Shown here: positions 14,701 through 28,700 of the stretch, in pieces
How positions within the stretch are numbered: position 1 is the stretch's first letter
Layout: each line of letters begins with the position of its first letter
NCBI GenBank assembly: GCA_003415625.1
Contig: PYIU01000001.1
Location: 1,984,001 to 2,048,000, forward strand
Source: Aquanectria penicillioides
Lineage: Eukaryota > Ascomycota > Sordariomycetes > Hypocreales > Nectriaceae
Length of the DNA stretch: 64,000 nucleotides
Direction of reading: 5' to 3'
Translations under genes and position numbers: made by a program
Notes under the pieces: generated by a model
Seen by the model: the letters and a program-made list of their open reading frames with translations, nothing else
Database searches by the model: none
What the model was told of the DNA's origin: nothing

Positions 14701-16833
14701 TATTTAAAAACCTATAGAAAAAGGAAATAGCCTTAAACTTTAGTATTTAAGCTTTTCTTACTACCTTTACCTATAGACTTATTAATATCCTTATAATTTA
14801 CTAAATTAATCTTTTAATTATAAGCACTAAAGTTAAAAAGAATAAATAAAAGCAAAAGAGTTTCTTTTATAAGCTTTTACTAAAAGAAATAAATATTAAA
14901 AAGATTAAATATTTAATTAATTTTATATCTATTAAGTTTTAATAAGTAATATATAATAAAAGGCTATTAATTAACTTTACTTACTTTATTAATACTATTT
15001 ATTAAAGCTTTTTTATTTAAAATAAATAGCTAAAGCATTTAATTATTTATAATACTATTAATATCCTTTAGAATAAATAAGCTATTATATTTACTATAGT
15101 ATAAAAGGAAATTATAATTAAAATAGAATTGCCTTATAATTTCTTTATTTTTATTATGCCTATTATTAAGTAAGCTAGAAATTAAAAATATAGTTTCTTA
15201 AATGCTTTTTTTCTCTTTTTTAATATTTAAAAAATAATTAAATTTATTAAAACTTTAATTATTAAATGCCTTATAATCTAGCCTTTAATCTTTAATAGCA
15301 ATTATAATACTATTAATAATCCCTTTTAGCATTAATATATTACAATTAAGTTCTTATTAAATATAAATAAAAAAAAAGTATTTAATTAATTGCTTTAAAT
15401 ATTAATTAAATATAAGACTTTATTAATACTATTATTTTTAATAAACTTAATATTATTAATAAAAAGTTCTTTAATTAATATAAGCTTATAGAATTTATTA
15501 AAACCTAAAAATCTATTTATATTTTAAGATTTTAAAATAATTCCCTTAATACTTAATAGCTTTATATTAATTTAAAAGGTTATTATATAATAAACTAAAA
15601 AAAGTTAATTATTAAACTTTTAAAAATAAATATTAAATTATTTTAAAGCTATTTAATCCTTAAAGTAATAGCTATTAAATAAATCTACCTTTACTATTAA
15701 GCCTTTAATTGCTTTACTATTCTTTAGCTAATAATTTAATTAAATGCTATTAAACTTATAAGTATTAAATAATAGATAGATTTCCTATTAAAATTAATAA
15801 GTCTATTAAAGTTATTATTACTTTAAGTAATAATAAAGGAGAAGGTTTTAAATAAGCTTTAGATTGCTAAAATTAAAGCATTAAAGCAATTTATCTTTAT
15901 AGTTTATACCTTAAGTTTAAGACTCTTGCCTTTAAACTTGCTTAGCCCTTATATAAATTGTTTATTAGCTTATTAATTTATATAAGTATTATTTAATTAA
16001 GTATATTTAAAAAAGAAATTTAAATTAATTAAAATATATTTATTTATTTTAATGCATTTAATTAAATATTTATTAATTTCTTAAATAAAAAATAAATAAT
16101 TAAATTAATTTAATTAATTTAATAAATACCTTTATTTAAGTTAGCTATTTTATAGTAATTTAATTAAATAAATTTAAATTTATCTATTGCTAAAAGTAAT
16201 AAATAGAGTTTTTATAAGCACTTTATACTGCCTTTATTAGTTCTTTAATTAATTAAGTATATAATAAAAAAAAAAAATTATACTATAATTACTAATACTA
16301 TAGTTAGAAATATTATTAATGCTATTATTTAAACTTAATAAAGTAATTATAATTTAAACTATATTGCCTTTACTAAAAGAAAGATAATTATTAAAACTAA
16401 ATAAATAAATTTGCCTTAAATTAATTAATAAACTATTTTTAAACTCTTTTTAATAAAAAGCTAAATCTTTTATATATTAAAAGGGTTAATTTTAATAAAT
16501 TAATAAAATAAAATTATAATTGCTATTTATAAGCTATTTAAACCTTTAATTTCTATTTATTAATTTTATATTAATTAATACTATAATTAAAAACTATATT
16601 ATAAAGAAAGGTAATAATAAAGTTAAAATAAAAAAGTTAAATATTAAAAGTAAAATAAATTATAAAGAGAAATAATAATAGATTAAATAATAGATTATAA
16701 ATATAAAGCATTTAATTAAATGCTTTCTTTAAGATTTTCTTTATATTTAAATAGATTAAGCTTAAAAGTTTTTTTTTTATATTATGCCTTTAGTTTACTT
16801 AAAGATAAGTATTAAGGCATTAAAAAAAAATAA
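11761..16833. repeat. Unidentified 5-kb block between integrase and 3' LTR (copy B)
   Basis: A gypsy element normally ends soon after integrase, yet here about 5 kb lies between the end of recognisable integrase and the 3' LTR. The same block recurs in inverted orientation at 18568-23664, so it belongs to the repeated unit. I could not identify a domain with confidence on either strand. There are A/T-only tracts at about 12300-12720 and Lys/Asn-rich RIP-type translations. It may be an extra reading frame, a nested older element, or a long 3' untranslated region. Confidence 0.6.
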
Positions 16834-17212
16834 ATTAAATTTAAAGTAATATAGATTAATTTATTATTAAGTTAATTAAAAAGATAAAAGGGACCTTAAA
16901 GATATAGAAAATAAATAAGCAGTTTTCTTTAATTAATTTTTATTTTTAAAATTTTAAATTTCTTGCATTTAAACTCTATTAAAGTTTTAGTGCAGCCCTT
17001 TATAATATTACTTTATTTATAACTTTTTGCTTTATTTTCTTTCTTTCTTTTCTTTAAGGGATACTTTAAAGCATTTAATTAAATGCTTTAATACTCTTTT
17101 AAATTGTTTGTAGCTACTTAAGAAGGCTATTTGGTTTTTAATTGAATTTACTTACTTTATACCCTTTTGGGTGGGGTATGTATTTTAGCTAGTATTTCTA
17201 TTTATTAATATA
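16834..17212 (+). repeat. 3' LTR of copy B
   Basis: This is the inverted copy of the 381-bp LTR, here about 379 bp. It carries the palindrome GCATTTAATTAAATGC near 17070 and less-mutated patches such as CCCTTTTGGGTGGGGTATG near 17162. The flanking bases beyond 17212 are not an obvious duplication of any other flank. Confidence 0.83.
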
Positions 17213-18186
17213 ATGCCTTTCTAAAGATATTTAATTTAAAAGCCTATTTTATTAAAATTCTATATATTTTTGCATTTAATGTTATTATCTTTAATAAATT
17301 TACTTTAGCTAAAGAAAAAGGCTTTAATATAGGTATAATTATATATTAATTTTTAAGCTATATTAAGAGCTATAGACTTTTAGATATAAAAATATATTTT
17401 ATATTACTTTATAAATCTATAAGCCTATTTTTATAATATTATAGGCTTGTAATTAATAGCTATAAGAATAGTATTTATATAGTATTAAAGGGCCTAATTC
17501 TATATATAGTGGCTTTATATAATGTGGCAGTGCGCTTAATAGAGTATAGCTTGCTTTTATTTTAGGGATAAAAGAGACTAATTGCTGCTATTTTTAGTGT
17601 GTGGCCCTCTTCCTTTTACCTAACTATAGAGTCTTAAATATAGGATTGTAAGTGCCTTTATTGCTTTTATAATACTTTTATAATATTCTTCCTTATATAA
17701 CTTTATAGCTATAAAAGTGTATTGTTTAAGGGTTTTAAATTAATTGCATAAGAAAATAGATAAATTAATGCTAGAATTAATCTATCTTTAGACTATAGAT
17801 AATTTATTATTTAAAGTATTTATATTTAAACTTATATTAAGATTAAATATAAATTGCAATTATTATAGTATTGTAAAATAATAGTAATTTTATTGTATTT
17901 TATGCAAAATGCAATTATATATAGTAATATAAAGTAATTTAATATTAATAATAGTATATTAGTATAATTAATAGAGCTTGTATTATAAGAAATAAAGATA
18001 TAAAGAAAAATATAATAATTTAAGCTTTTTAATAAAATAGTAAAAGACTAATATTATTTTATTTTTTTGTAAATTAATATCCCTTTTGCAAATTAATAGC
18101 CCCCTTATAACTAAAAATCTATTATAGAAAAGGGGTCAATTTAAAGATCCCCCCTAATAGTTTTATATCTATAAATTATTCTATAT
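17213..18186. other. Spacer between the inverted retrotransposon copies
   Basis: About 970 bp separates the two facing LTRs. It is AT-rich but keeps more G and C than the flanking elements (for example around 17510-17640). It has no counterpart elsewhere in the window that I could find. No open frame or RNA gene is recognisable. It may be the pre-insertion host sequence or a fragment of another repeat. Confidence 0.6.
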
Positions 18187-18567
18187 TATATTAATAGATA
18201 AGAACACTAGCTAAAACACACACCCTACCCAAAAGGGTATAGAGTAAGTAGGTTTAATTAAAGATTAAATAGCCTTTTTAAGTAGCTATAAATAACTTAA
18301 AAGAGTATTAAAGCATTTAATTAAATGCTTTAAAGTGTCCCTTAAAGAAAAGAAAGAAAGAAAATAGGGCAAAAAGTTATAAATAAAGTAATATTATAAA
18401 AGGCTATATTAAAACTTTAATAAAGTTTAAATATAAGGAATTTAGAATTTTAAAAATAAAAATTAATTAAAGAAAACTGCTTATTTATTTCTTATATCTT
18501 TAAGGTCTTTTTTATCTTTTTAATTAATCTAATAATAGATTAATCTATATTACTTTAGACTTTAATT
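18187..18567 (-). repeat. 3' LTR of copy C
   Basis: The segment is 381 bp, in direct orientation with 30591-30971 and 5374-5754. It begins TATATTAATAGATAAG (pre-RIP TGTATTA) and ends near TTTAGACTTTAATT. It contains GCATTTAATTAAATGC near 18318. Confidence 0.84.
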
Positions 18568-21500
18568 TATCTTTTTTTAGTGCTTTAATGCTTATTTTTA
18601 AGTAAATTAAAAGTATAATATAAAAGGAAAACTTTAAGTTTAATTTATTTAAATATAAAGAAAATCTTAAAGAAAGTATTTAATTAAATGCTTTATATCT
18701 ATAATCTATTATTTAATTTATTATTATCTTTCTTTATAATTTATTTTGCTTTTAATATTTAATCTTTTTATTTTAACTTTATTATTACCTTTTTTATAAT
18801 ATAGTTTTTAATTATAATATTAATTAATATAAAATTAATAAATAAAAATTAAAGGTTTAAATAGCTTATAAATAATAATTATAATTTTATTTTATTAATT
18901 TATTAAAATTAACCCTTTTAATATATAAAAGATTTAGCTTTTTATTTAAAGAAGTTTAAAAATAGCCTATTAATTAATTTAAAATAAATTTATTTATTTA
19001 GTTTTAGCAATTATCTTTCTTTTAATAAAAGCAATATAATTTAAATTATAATTATTTTATTAAGTTTAAATAGTAATATTAATAATATTTTTAATTATAG
19101 TATTAGCAATTATAGTATAACTCCTTTCTTTTGCTATATACTTAATTAATTAAGAAATTAATAAAGGCAATATAAAGTGCTTATAAAAACTCTATTTATT
19201 ACTTTTAGCAATAAGTAAATTTAAATCTATTTAATTAAATTGCTATAAAATAGCTAATTTAAATAAAAGTATCTATTAAATTAATTAAATTAATTTAATT
19301 ATTTACTTTTTGCTTAAAGAGTTAATAAATATTTAATTAAATATATTAAAGTAAGTAAATATATTTTAATTAATTTAAATTTCTTTTTTAAATGCATTTA
19401 ATTAAATAATATTTATATAAATTAATAAGCTAATAGGCAATTTATATAAAGATTAAATAGATTTAATTATTAGTTTAGGCTTAATAATAGATTTAAAGGC
19501 AAAAGTCTTAAACTTAAGGTATAAATTATAAAGGCAAGTTGCTTTAATGCTTTAACTTTAATAGTTTAAGGCTTATTTAAAACTTTCTTCTTTATTATTA
19601 CTTAAGGTAATAATAACTTTAATAAATTTATTAATTTTAGCAAAAAATCTATTTATTATTTAATACCTATAAGTTTAATAGTATTTAATTAAATTATTAG
19701 CTAAAGAATAGTAAAGCAATTAAAGGCCTAATAGTAAAAGTAGATTTATTTAATAGCTATTGCCTTAAGGATTAAATAGCTTTAAAATAATTTAATATTT
19801 ATTTTTAAAAGTTTAATAATTAACTTTCTTTTAGTTTATTATATAATAACCTTTTAGATTAATATAAAGCTATTAAGTATTAAAGGAACTATTTTAAAAT
19901 CTTAAAATATAAATAGATTTTTAGGTTTTAATAAATTTTATAAGTTTATATTAATTAAAGAACTTTCTATTAATAATATTAAATTTATTAAAAATAATAG
20001 TATTAATAAAGTTTTATATTTAATTAATATTTAAAGCAATTAATTAAATATTTTTCTTTTGCTTATATATAATAAAATTTAATTATAGTGCATTAATACT
20101 AAAAAGGGATTATTAATAATATTATAATTACTATTAAAATTAAAGGCTAAATTATAAAGTATTTAATAATTAAAGTTTTAGTAAATTTAATTATTTTATA
20201 AATATTAAAAAAAAGAAAAAAAGTATTTAAAAAGCTATATTTTTAATTTTTAGCTTACTTAATAATAGATATAATAAAAATTAAAAAATTATAAAGCAGC
20301 CCTATTTTAATTATAATCTCCTTTTATACTATAGTAAGTATAATAGCTTATTTATTCTAAAGAATATTAATAGTATTATAAATAATTAAATGCTTTAGCT
20401 ATCTATTTTAAATAAAGAAGCTTTAATAAATAGTATTAATAAAATAAATAAAGCTAATTAATAGCCTTTTATTATATATTGCTTATTAAAATTCTATAGG
20501 TATAAAATCAATTAAATATTTAATTCTTTTAATATTTATCCCTTTTAGTAAAAGCTTATAAAAAAAGCTTTTTTACTTTTATTTATTTTTTTTAACTTTA
20601 GTATTTATAATTAAAAGATTAATTTAATAAATTATAAGGATATTAATAAGTCTATAGGTAAGGGTAATAAAAAGAGCTTAAATACTAAAGTTTAAAGCTA
20701 TTTCCTTTTTTATAGATTTTTAAATAAATTCTATAGATTTTAATAATAAAATATTTAAGCTTAATAAAAGTTAAAAGAAAAGTCTTTAAAGTAATTAATA
20801 TTAATAAGCTAAGAATTTAAATTGCTTTTATTATTTAAAATAGGCTAAGTTTTTAATTTATTAAATTAATAATCTTAATTTATTTAAGAGTAAAATAATA
20901 TAGATTAATTATTAAATAATTAATTAAATATTTTAATAATATTTTCTTTATTAAAAGAAAAGAAATCTTTAATTCTATCTTTATTTTAAATAACTCTTTT
21001 AGCTATATAAAGGTCTTTATTTAGCATTAAAAATTATACCTTTAAAGTAATTGCACTTAAGATTGCTTTTTTTAGCTCTATTATAAAATAAAGTAAAGAT
21101 TAATAAAAAGTTTAAAAGCTTATAATTAAATACTTATAATTTAAAAGATAAAGATTATTAATATTTTATAGATATTATAAATAAAGTTAAAGTAATATAA
21201 TTTACTATAAAATTATTAAAAAAAAGAAAAGAATTATAAATATAAAGTAAATTAATATAATTTAAATGCCTTTATTTTTAGTTTAGTATTATTTAAATAA
21301 ATTACTATTTTAATATTTATATATATATAAATATTAATAAGTTTTTAAAATAATATATTTTTTAATATTTAATAAAAATTTTATTAGTATTTAGTTTTTA
21401 CCTTAAATCTTAAGGGTTAATTTTCTATTTATTATAAAAGTATTGCATTAGCCCTTTTTTTTATTTCTTTCTTTTTTATTTATTATTTTTTATTTTTTTA

Positions 21501-23664
21501 ATTCTTTTATACCTTTAGTTATTATTATAATTTTTATTTTTTATTTTATAATAGCTTTATATTGCAATAAGCTTAAGTCTTTTGCCTTTATACTTTATAA
21601 TTATTTTTTTAATATATATAATCTTACTATTAGCTATATTTAAGCTTTTAAATTCTTTTATTAATGCTTTATTTATTAATATATTTATAATAGTTTTTTC
21701 TATAAGGCTTTAATTAATACTATTAGTATTGCTATTAAATAATTAATAAATATTCCTTTTTATATTACTTTTTAATTATTATTTTTTATTTAATAATTAA
21801 TTAAATACTTTTAAATTTAATAATACTTTAATATTTAGATTTATAGCTTTTAAGCTTTTAATTAATTTAGCTAGCCTTTATATATTAAAATTGCCTTTAA
21901 GGAAAATAGTAAATAGATTAATTATAAACTTATTTAATAGTTTATTTTATAGTTACTATTTTATAATTTAATGCTTTATTTTAAAGTAGATCTTTTCCTT
22001 TAGTATTAACTTTAATTTATATATATTTCTATAAAATAGGCTTATTTAATAAAGTACTTTTTAATTTAGCTATTAATTTACCTTAAGTATATTAAGGCAT
22101 TTATTATTGCCTTTATTAAATATATTATCCCCTTTATATATTATAAATATATTTAATTATATATTTTTATAGTTTTTATTTATAATAAATATATTTTTAT
22201 TCTCTTTTATATATATATTTTAGTATTAAATTATATAAATAGCTATTATATTAATTATATTTAAAATAATTAATTTAAATATAAATAGAGCTTTTTTATA
22301 AATATTAACTAAAGGGTCTTTATAAAGGCCTTTATAATTTTTCTTTAAGTAATATAAATACTATTAATAAATCTATTTAGCTATTAACTTTTATAGTAAA
22401 TTTTCTTAGGCTAATTACTTATCTATAAATTATATATAGTTTTTTTATTAATAATATAATTAATAATTATTAATTAATTAAATAGATATAAAAAGTATTT
22501 AATTAAAAGTATAAAATAAGTTTTAATTAATAAAAATAATAGTTTTTAGCTTATCTTTTAATATAAATTAATTAAATATAATTTTTAATTTATTAATAAT
22601 AATTTAATAAATAAAAGATAGTATTATAAAGCAATTAATTAAATATTTTTATACTCTTTAAAGCTATTACTATTATTATATTATTTTAATAACCTTAAAA
22701 CTTAATTTCTATTAAATATATTTAAATTTTTAAATTTTTTATAAATATTAATACTTTATTTTTTACTATTTTTTATATATTTTTATTTATTTTTAAATAA
22801 TTTTAACCCTTTTACTATAGTTTTTAAGTATTTTTATTTTATTTTTATTAATTTTTAATATAATTTTTAAAGTTTTTAAATAGATTTTAAGAGATTTTTA
22901 GGGATTTTTAGTATTTTTTTAAGGTTTTTAATTAATTTTTAGTTATTTTTATTTAGTTTTATTTAATTTTATTATTTTTTTATTTATTTTTAATTGCTTT
23001 TTATTTTACTTTTTTATTTTATTTTAAGTAATTTTTTTTTTTTTAGTATAGTATTAATTTTAATATTTTTACTTTTTTTTTTTTAATTTTTAGTATTTTT
23101 TTTTTAATAGTAATTTAGCTATTTTTAGCTTAATACTATTATTAATTATTTAATTAATTATTTATTCTATTTTAATATTATATTTATTAATTACTATTTA
23201 TCTTTAGAATTTAAACTTTAATAATTTCTTTAGGCCTAATATAAATATATATTATAGTATTATTATTTAAGCTTTTTATAGTATTTAAATTAAGTTTATT
23301 TTATTTCTATTATTTTATAGATTTAATTTATATTTAATTAAATACTTCTTTTTTTTTTTTACTTTTAGTAGTATTTTTTAATTTATATTAAAAGTCTTTT
23401 TATTATTCTTATTTATTTACTATTTATTTTTATTCTTTATAAACTTCCTTAATTAATTACTATAGATTGTATTAAAAAGCTTAACTTTATTTATAGTATT
23501 AAGGATATAACTTTTTATTTTATTAAATATATTAGCAATTCTATAAAGGCCTAATTAATATAGCTTTATCTTTATAATGCAAGATATATCCTTTTAATTT
23601 TATATATTATACTAAAGAATTAAATCTTTAATAGCAAAAGGCTTTTTATATAGTTTATATTAAT
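18568..23664. repeat. Unidentified 5-kb block between integrase and 3' LTR (copy C)
   Basis: This is the inverted counterpart of 11761-16833. Local indels distinguish the two, for example about 50 extra bases near 19450-19500. No domain could be assigned on either strand. A weak run resembling a retroelement polyprotein is present on the plus strand near 19910-20040, but it is too eroded to name. Confidence 0.55.
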
Positions 23665-26600
23665 TCTTTTTAGTCTTTTTATTAATAATTAACCTTTAAA
23701 ATGCAATTATTTATTATTTAGCTTTTTTTATATCTTTTTACTTTTACTTTAGGATTTTAATCCTTTATTTAAATAAATCTTTAATAAAGATTATATTATT
23801 CTATTTAATTAAATGCTATATAGGCACTTTTACTTTTAGAGAAAGGATTAACTTCTATCTATAAAGTAAATAAAAAAGTAATCTTTTATATAAGGTATAA
23901 ATAGCTGCTCTTTTAGCTAGTAAAGCTATTAGTAAAATATTTATTTATTTTCCTTTTTCTTTACTCTTTTTCTTTAGGAAACTTATTATAGTAGTATAAC
24001 TATTAAATTAAAGTTTAAGGTAATATAGATCAATCTATTATTAGGTTAGTTAAAAAGATAAAAGGGACCTTAAAGATATAGGAAATAAACAAGCAGTTTT
24101 CTTTAATTAATTTTTATTTTTAAAATTCTAAATTCCTTGCATTTAGACTCTATTAAAGTCTTAATGCAGCCTCTTATAATATTACTTTATTTATAACTTT
24201 TTGCCCTATTTTCTTTCTTTCTTTTCTTTAAGGGATACTCTAAAGCATTTAATTAAATGCTTTAACACTCTTTTAAATTGTTTATAGCTATTTAGGAAGG
24301 CTATTTGGTCTTTAATTAAACCTGCTTACCCTATACCCTTTTAAGTAGGGTGTGTGTTTTAGCTAATATCCCTATTTACTAATATACTATCTTTAATAAG
24401 TCTATTTGCTTTAGGGTTATAAATAGAAGTATTAATAACTTTTATATTAAGGCTATTAAAATCTTTAGGAATCCCTTTTATAATCTCTTTTCTATTATTA
24501 ATAAATACTCTTTTTAGCATTTTATACTAATAGTACAGTTTTTTAAGGAATTTTACAATATAATAACTATTTAATTTTAGGATTAGCTTAGCCTCTATCT
24601 ATTTATAAAAATTGTATTTAGCTTTTAGTATAAATTTAAATCCTTTATTAAAAGATATATACTATTTATTAAAATAAATCTTTATTATTAAGTAAATAGG
24701 CTTAATAGATATAAAGGCTTTTATTAGTCTTTAAAGAATATATATTTAATATATTAAGCATTACCTAATAGCTTTTATAATGCTCTTTTTTATACCTTAC
24801 TAATAGTACCTTTTAAAAAGAAATATATAAATAGTATTATAACTATAATGCTTTCTATTAATATAGTATAATTTAATTAAATCTTTTTAAATATTTTCCT
24901 TTTTTATAATTAACCTTAAATTGCCTTTTTATTCTTTAGCTTTAATTTATAAATAGCTACTTTTTATAAAGTATTTTTTAGCCTTTAGCTATAAGTATTA
25001 GTAATTCTATAGGGTAATACTTATTAGCCTTTTTAATAAAAGTAAGTATTCCTTTAATTGCAATAAAGGTCTATTATAATTTTTTTTTAATTTTATTAAT
25101 TTATCTTTAATTTTAATAATATTAAAATAAGCATTAATAAACTCTTTAATATTACCTTTAGCCTTTTAGTCTATTTAATTAAATGCTTTTAGATCTTTTT
25201 TAAATAGTCTATTAGCTATATTATTTTTATTTTTAAAAATATATTAAATAGTAAAGTTAAATAATAAAATATAATTAATCTATTAAATAACTATTATATT
25301 AAGGATATTATTAACTTTACTATTAAGTTAGTAAATTAAAACTTAAGAATCTATCTTTAAGATAAAAGGCAATCTATATATATAGCTATAAAGGTATTTA
25401 ATTCTATATAATATACCTTTATATTTAAGTTTAATAGTATTATATCTTTATTCTATAGAAGTCTAAAGATTAAATTTATACTTTATTAAATGCCTTTTTC
25501 CCTTTATTATTTATATTAATACTATACTTTAGCCTTTTTTATTAGTATTAATTATAAAAATAACCTTTTTAAATCCTTTAGAAAGGTTTAATATTGCTAA
25601 AATAGAAATAAAAATTATCTTTTTTTTAAAAACTACTATAGTATTAGCTTATTTTTTATCTTATATTTATATAGTATTTTTCCTTAATAATTAAATAAAA
25701 GGTCTAGCAATTTAAATATATCTTTTAATTTAAATTTAATAATAGCCTATAATTCCTAAAAATGCTTTAATTTACTTTAGATTATAGTATCTTTTCTATT
25801 TATTAATTTTAATTACTTTTTCCTTTATTAGCTGCCTTTTAGCTATATTATATAAATATCTAATAATAACTGCAATATATTAATAGAACTTTAACTTTCT
25901 TATAGAAATTATATACTTAAATAGCTTAATATTTAAAAAAGTTTTATTTAAATTAATTAAATACTTTAAAATAAACCTTTATATATTAAAGAGCACTTTC
26001 TTTTTATTATATTTAATCTTTAGTCCTTTAATAGCAATATTATTTAAGAAGGCTTAATAGACTTTTAGTAATAAATTAAAAAGAATTTTAATTATAATCC
26101 TTAAGAACTATACTATTAAATTAATTTCTCTTTATAATAAAGTATATATCCTAAAAAGCCTTAATAGTATATTAAAAGTTATTAAATTTTAACTTTCTTT
26201 TATTAAGGAAATTTAATTATATTTTAAAAAGAAGTCTAAAAGAGTTAAGATTTTATATATTTTAAATTTAGCTAAGAATTTATTAGCTCCTAAAGGAATT
26301 AATCTATTTTATATTATATATATATTATATCTTTTAGCTAAATTAATTAAGTAAAATCTACTATTCTTTTTTACTATTAGTATATATAGATTTTAATAAA
26401 TAGTATAAGACTTTTAAAGGATTTTTCTTTTTATTTAAGTTTTTAATAATTTAATAACCTTCTTTTTTAATCCTTTAAAGATTAAAATATTTCCTATTTA
26501 TTAGGCTTTATATTTAATTATTTTAATAATCTATAAAGAGGCTACTTTAGGGTTTAGTTTTCTATATTCCTTAAAATCTTAAGTAAATACTACTTCTCTA

Positions 26601-28700
26601 TTATAAAGAATTTTTAAAAAAATACTTTTTTCTTTATTAATAAAAATCCTTTTTATTTAATTAATTACTTTCTAAAGTCTTTTTTTATATAGCCTTAATT
26701 CTTTAGCTATTTTAAAGAATTTAAGTATTAAAAGCTTTAAGTATTTAGATTTCTCTTTAAGGTCTTTTTTTACTTCTTTTTACCTTTTCTCCTTTTAATA
26801 TAGATTCCCTTTAGGGATAGATCTATTTAATAGAATATTATCTTTAAAATATATTTTATTAGCTTTTTATTTATATATTATATTAATAAATACTACCTTT
26901 TCTTTTTAATATATAGCTAATTATAGCTTTTTTTTACCTTTATTACCTTTATATAATTAATCTTTAATTAATTCTTAATTATTAATTAAATTATTACTTT
27001 TATTAATGCTTTATTTAATTATTTAATTAATTATTTATTATTATTTTCTTTTAGACTCTATAATTCTATTAGTTTAAAAGAACTTTAGGAATTTATCTTT
27101 AGTTATTTTAAATAGTTTTTATATTCCTTAAGGCATTTTATTTAATATTTCTAGCAGTAAGTATAATAATCTTAATTAAATTAAATTAATATTATAAAAG
27201 CATTTTTTCTTTTAAAGATATATAATTAAATATAACTTTAATAGCCTTAATAAAAGGCATTTTTAAAATAAAAGAAATAAAAATATATTTTTTTAAAGCA
27301 ATATAAAATCTTTATATTATTTAAATATTTTTAAAAAATAGCTTAATATTTACTTCTTTATATATTTAGATTTAATTATTAAAGTAAAATAGAATAAAAG
27401 TTTTTATAGGCTTTACTTTTAGCTTATATTTTTATACTATTTTATTAAAAATAATATTTCTTTTTAACTTAAAATTTACTAAAGCTTCTTAAGTTATTTT
27501 ATTAAAGTTATTTAATTTTACTTAAATTTTTAATAGTTTTTAGCATTAAGCTAAAGCTCTTTAATACTATTAATTTAAAATATTTATATAAACTATTAAA
27601 TGCATTTAATTAAATATAACTTTTTCCCTTTTAATTATTATATAGCTAATATTAACTTTATTAATATTTTTTTAATCCTTAATAAAGTATTCTTTAGGCA
27701 ATAATATATAATAAAGTTTAAATTCCTTTTTAATTAATATATTATTAATACTATATTGCTTAGCAATATAATTAAAGTACTCTTTTAAGAATATTACTTT
27801 TAAATTATTAATTATAATTAAATTAATAGCTTATTAAATCTATTTTTTTTAATAAAGATTTAGGTTTTATTTATTTAATTTCTTTTATCTCTTTTATATA
27901 ATTAAAAACTATCTTTAAAATATTATTACCTAAAGGAAAGTTAAAAGTAATTAAGTTTTTAATAATTATTTAAACTTTTAATTTTATTACCTTTTTATAA
28001 ATTTATCTTTTTATTTAAATAACTTTAAGCATTTAATTAAAAGTATTTTAATTCTTTTCTTTAAGGATAATATTAATAATTTCTTTATTTTTAATAAATT
28101 CCCTATTTATAACTTAAATAAAAACTAAATTCTTTTTTTCTTTTTTTAATTAATTAATTTCTTTTTTAATTTTACTTTTATATATTTTATAGTATTAGTT
28201 TTTAATATAATATTAATAATAAAAGGGTTATTAATTAATTTTATAGCTTAATTATTAATAAAAATGCAATTAACTTTAGGTTTTTAAGTCTCTTTAAGAG
28301 AATTTCTATTAAGCATTAAAGAGCTATACTTTAGTTAATTTATATACTTAAAGAAGTCTTTAATTAAATGCTTCTCTTTTTTAGCAATTTACTATTTTTA
28401 TATATTTAGCTTATTTACTATTATAACTTTAGCTTAGCTATAAATCTTAAAGGTAGGGAATTCTAAAATCTATAAAATAACTATTTTTTTTACTCTTTTT
28501 TTAATAGTAAGCTTATATATTAGTTTTAAGGGTAATAAAAGTTTCTATTGCTTTATTTAAATAAAGCTAGTATTACTATTATAGTCTATAAATTCCTTTC
28601 TTTTATTTTCTATAAAAAGTAAGTAATAGTTTAGAAAATGCCTTACTTCTATATAATAGAAGTACTTTAGATCTTTATTATAACTTATATTAATATAGAA
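23665..28700 (-). pseudogene. Degenerate gag-pol of copy C, interrupted by a solo LTR
   Basis: On the minus strand the gag zinc knuckle survives only as spacing at 28623-28664, with both outer cysteines now tyrosine (TGC to TAC). The RT catalytic position at 26039-26044 reads Asn-Asn. The integrase region is split at 24005-24386 by a solo LTR. It is the most eroded of the three gag-pol copies, consistent with more RIP hits than copy A. Confidence 0.75.
24005..24386 (+). repeat. Nested solo LTR with 5-bp target duplication
   Basis: An LTR in the orientation opposite to its host copy C sits inside the integrase remnant. The flanks are CTATT (24000-24004) and CTATC (24387-24391). The uninterrupted counterpart in copy B (near 11425-11435) reads CTACC on the same strand, so the flanks are a 5-bp duplication that later acquired C-to-T changes. 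No internal retrotransposon sequence accompanies it. It therefore arose by insertion of a full element into C followed by LTR-LTR recombination. Confidence 0.85.

Larger units (their letters stand above)
5755..17212 (+). mobile_element. Gypsy-type LTR retrotransposon copy B, 5'-truncated
   Basis: About 11.5 kb on the plus strand. Its left end starts inside a TA-rich tract that corresponds to about 30050 in copy C, so the 5' LTR and about 540 bp of leader are missing. The order is gag with a zinc knuckle (7147-7188), reverse transcriptase (about 9400-10085), integrase (about 10930-11760), a further 5 kb of unidentified sequence, then the 3' LTR (16834-17212). The whole copy is the inverted complement of copy C: coordinates sum to about 35399 on the LTR side and about 35810 on the gag side, the difference being the solo LTR inserted in C. 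It is heavily RIP-mutated and non-coding. Confidence 0.83.
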
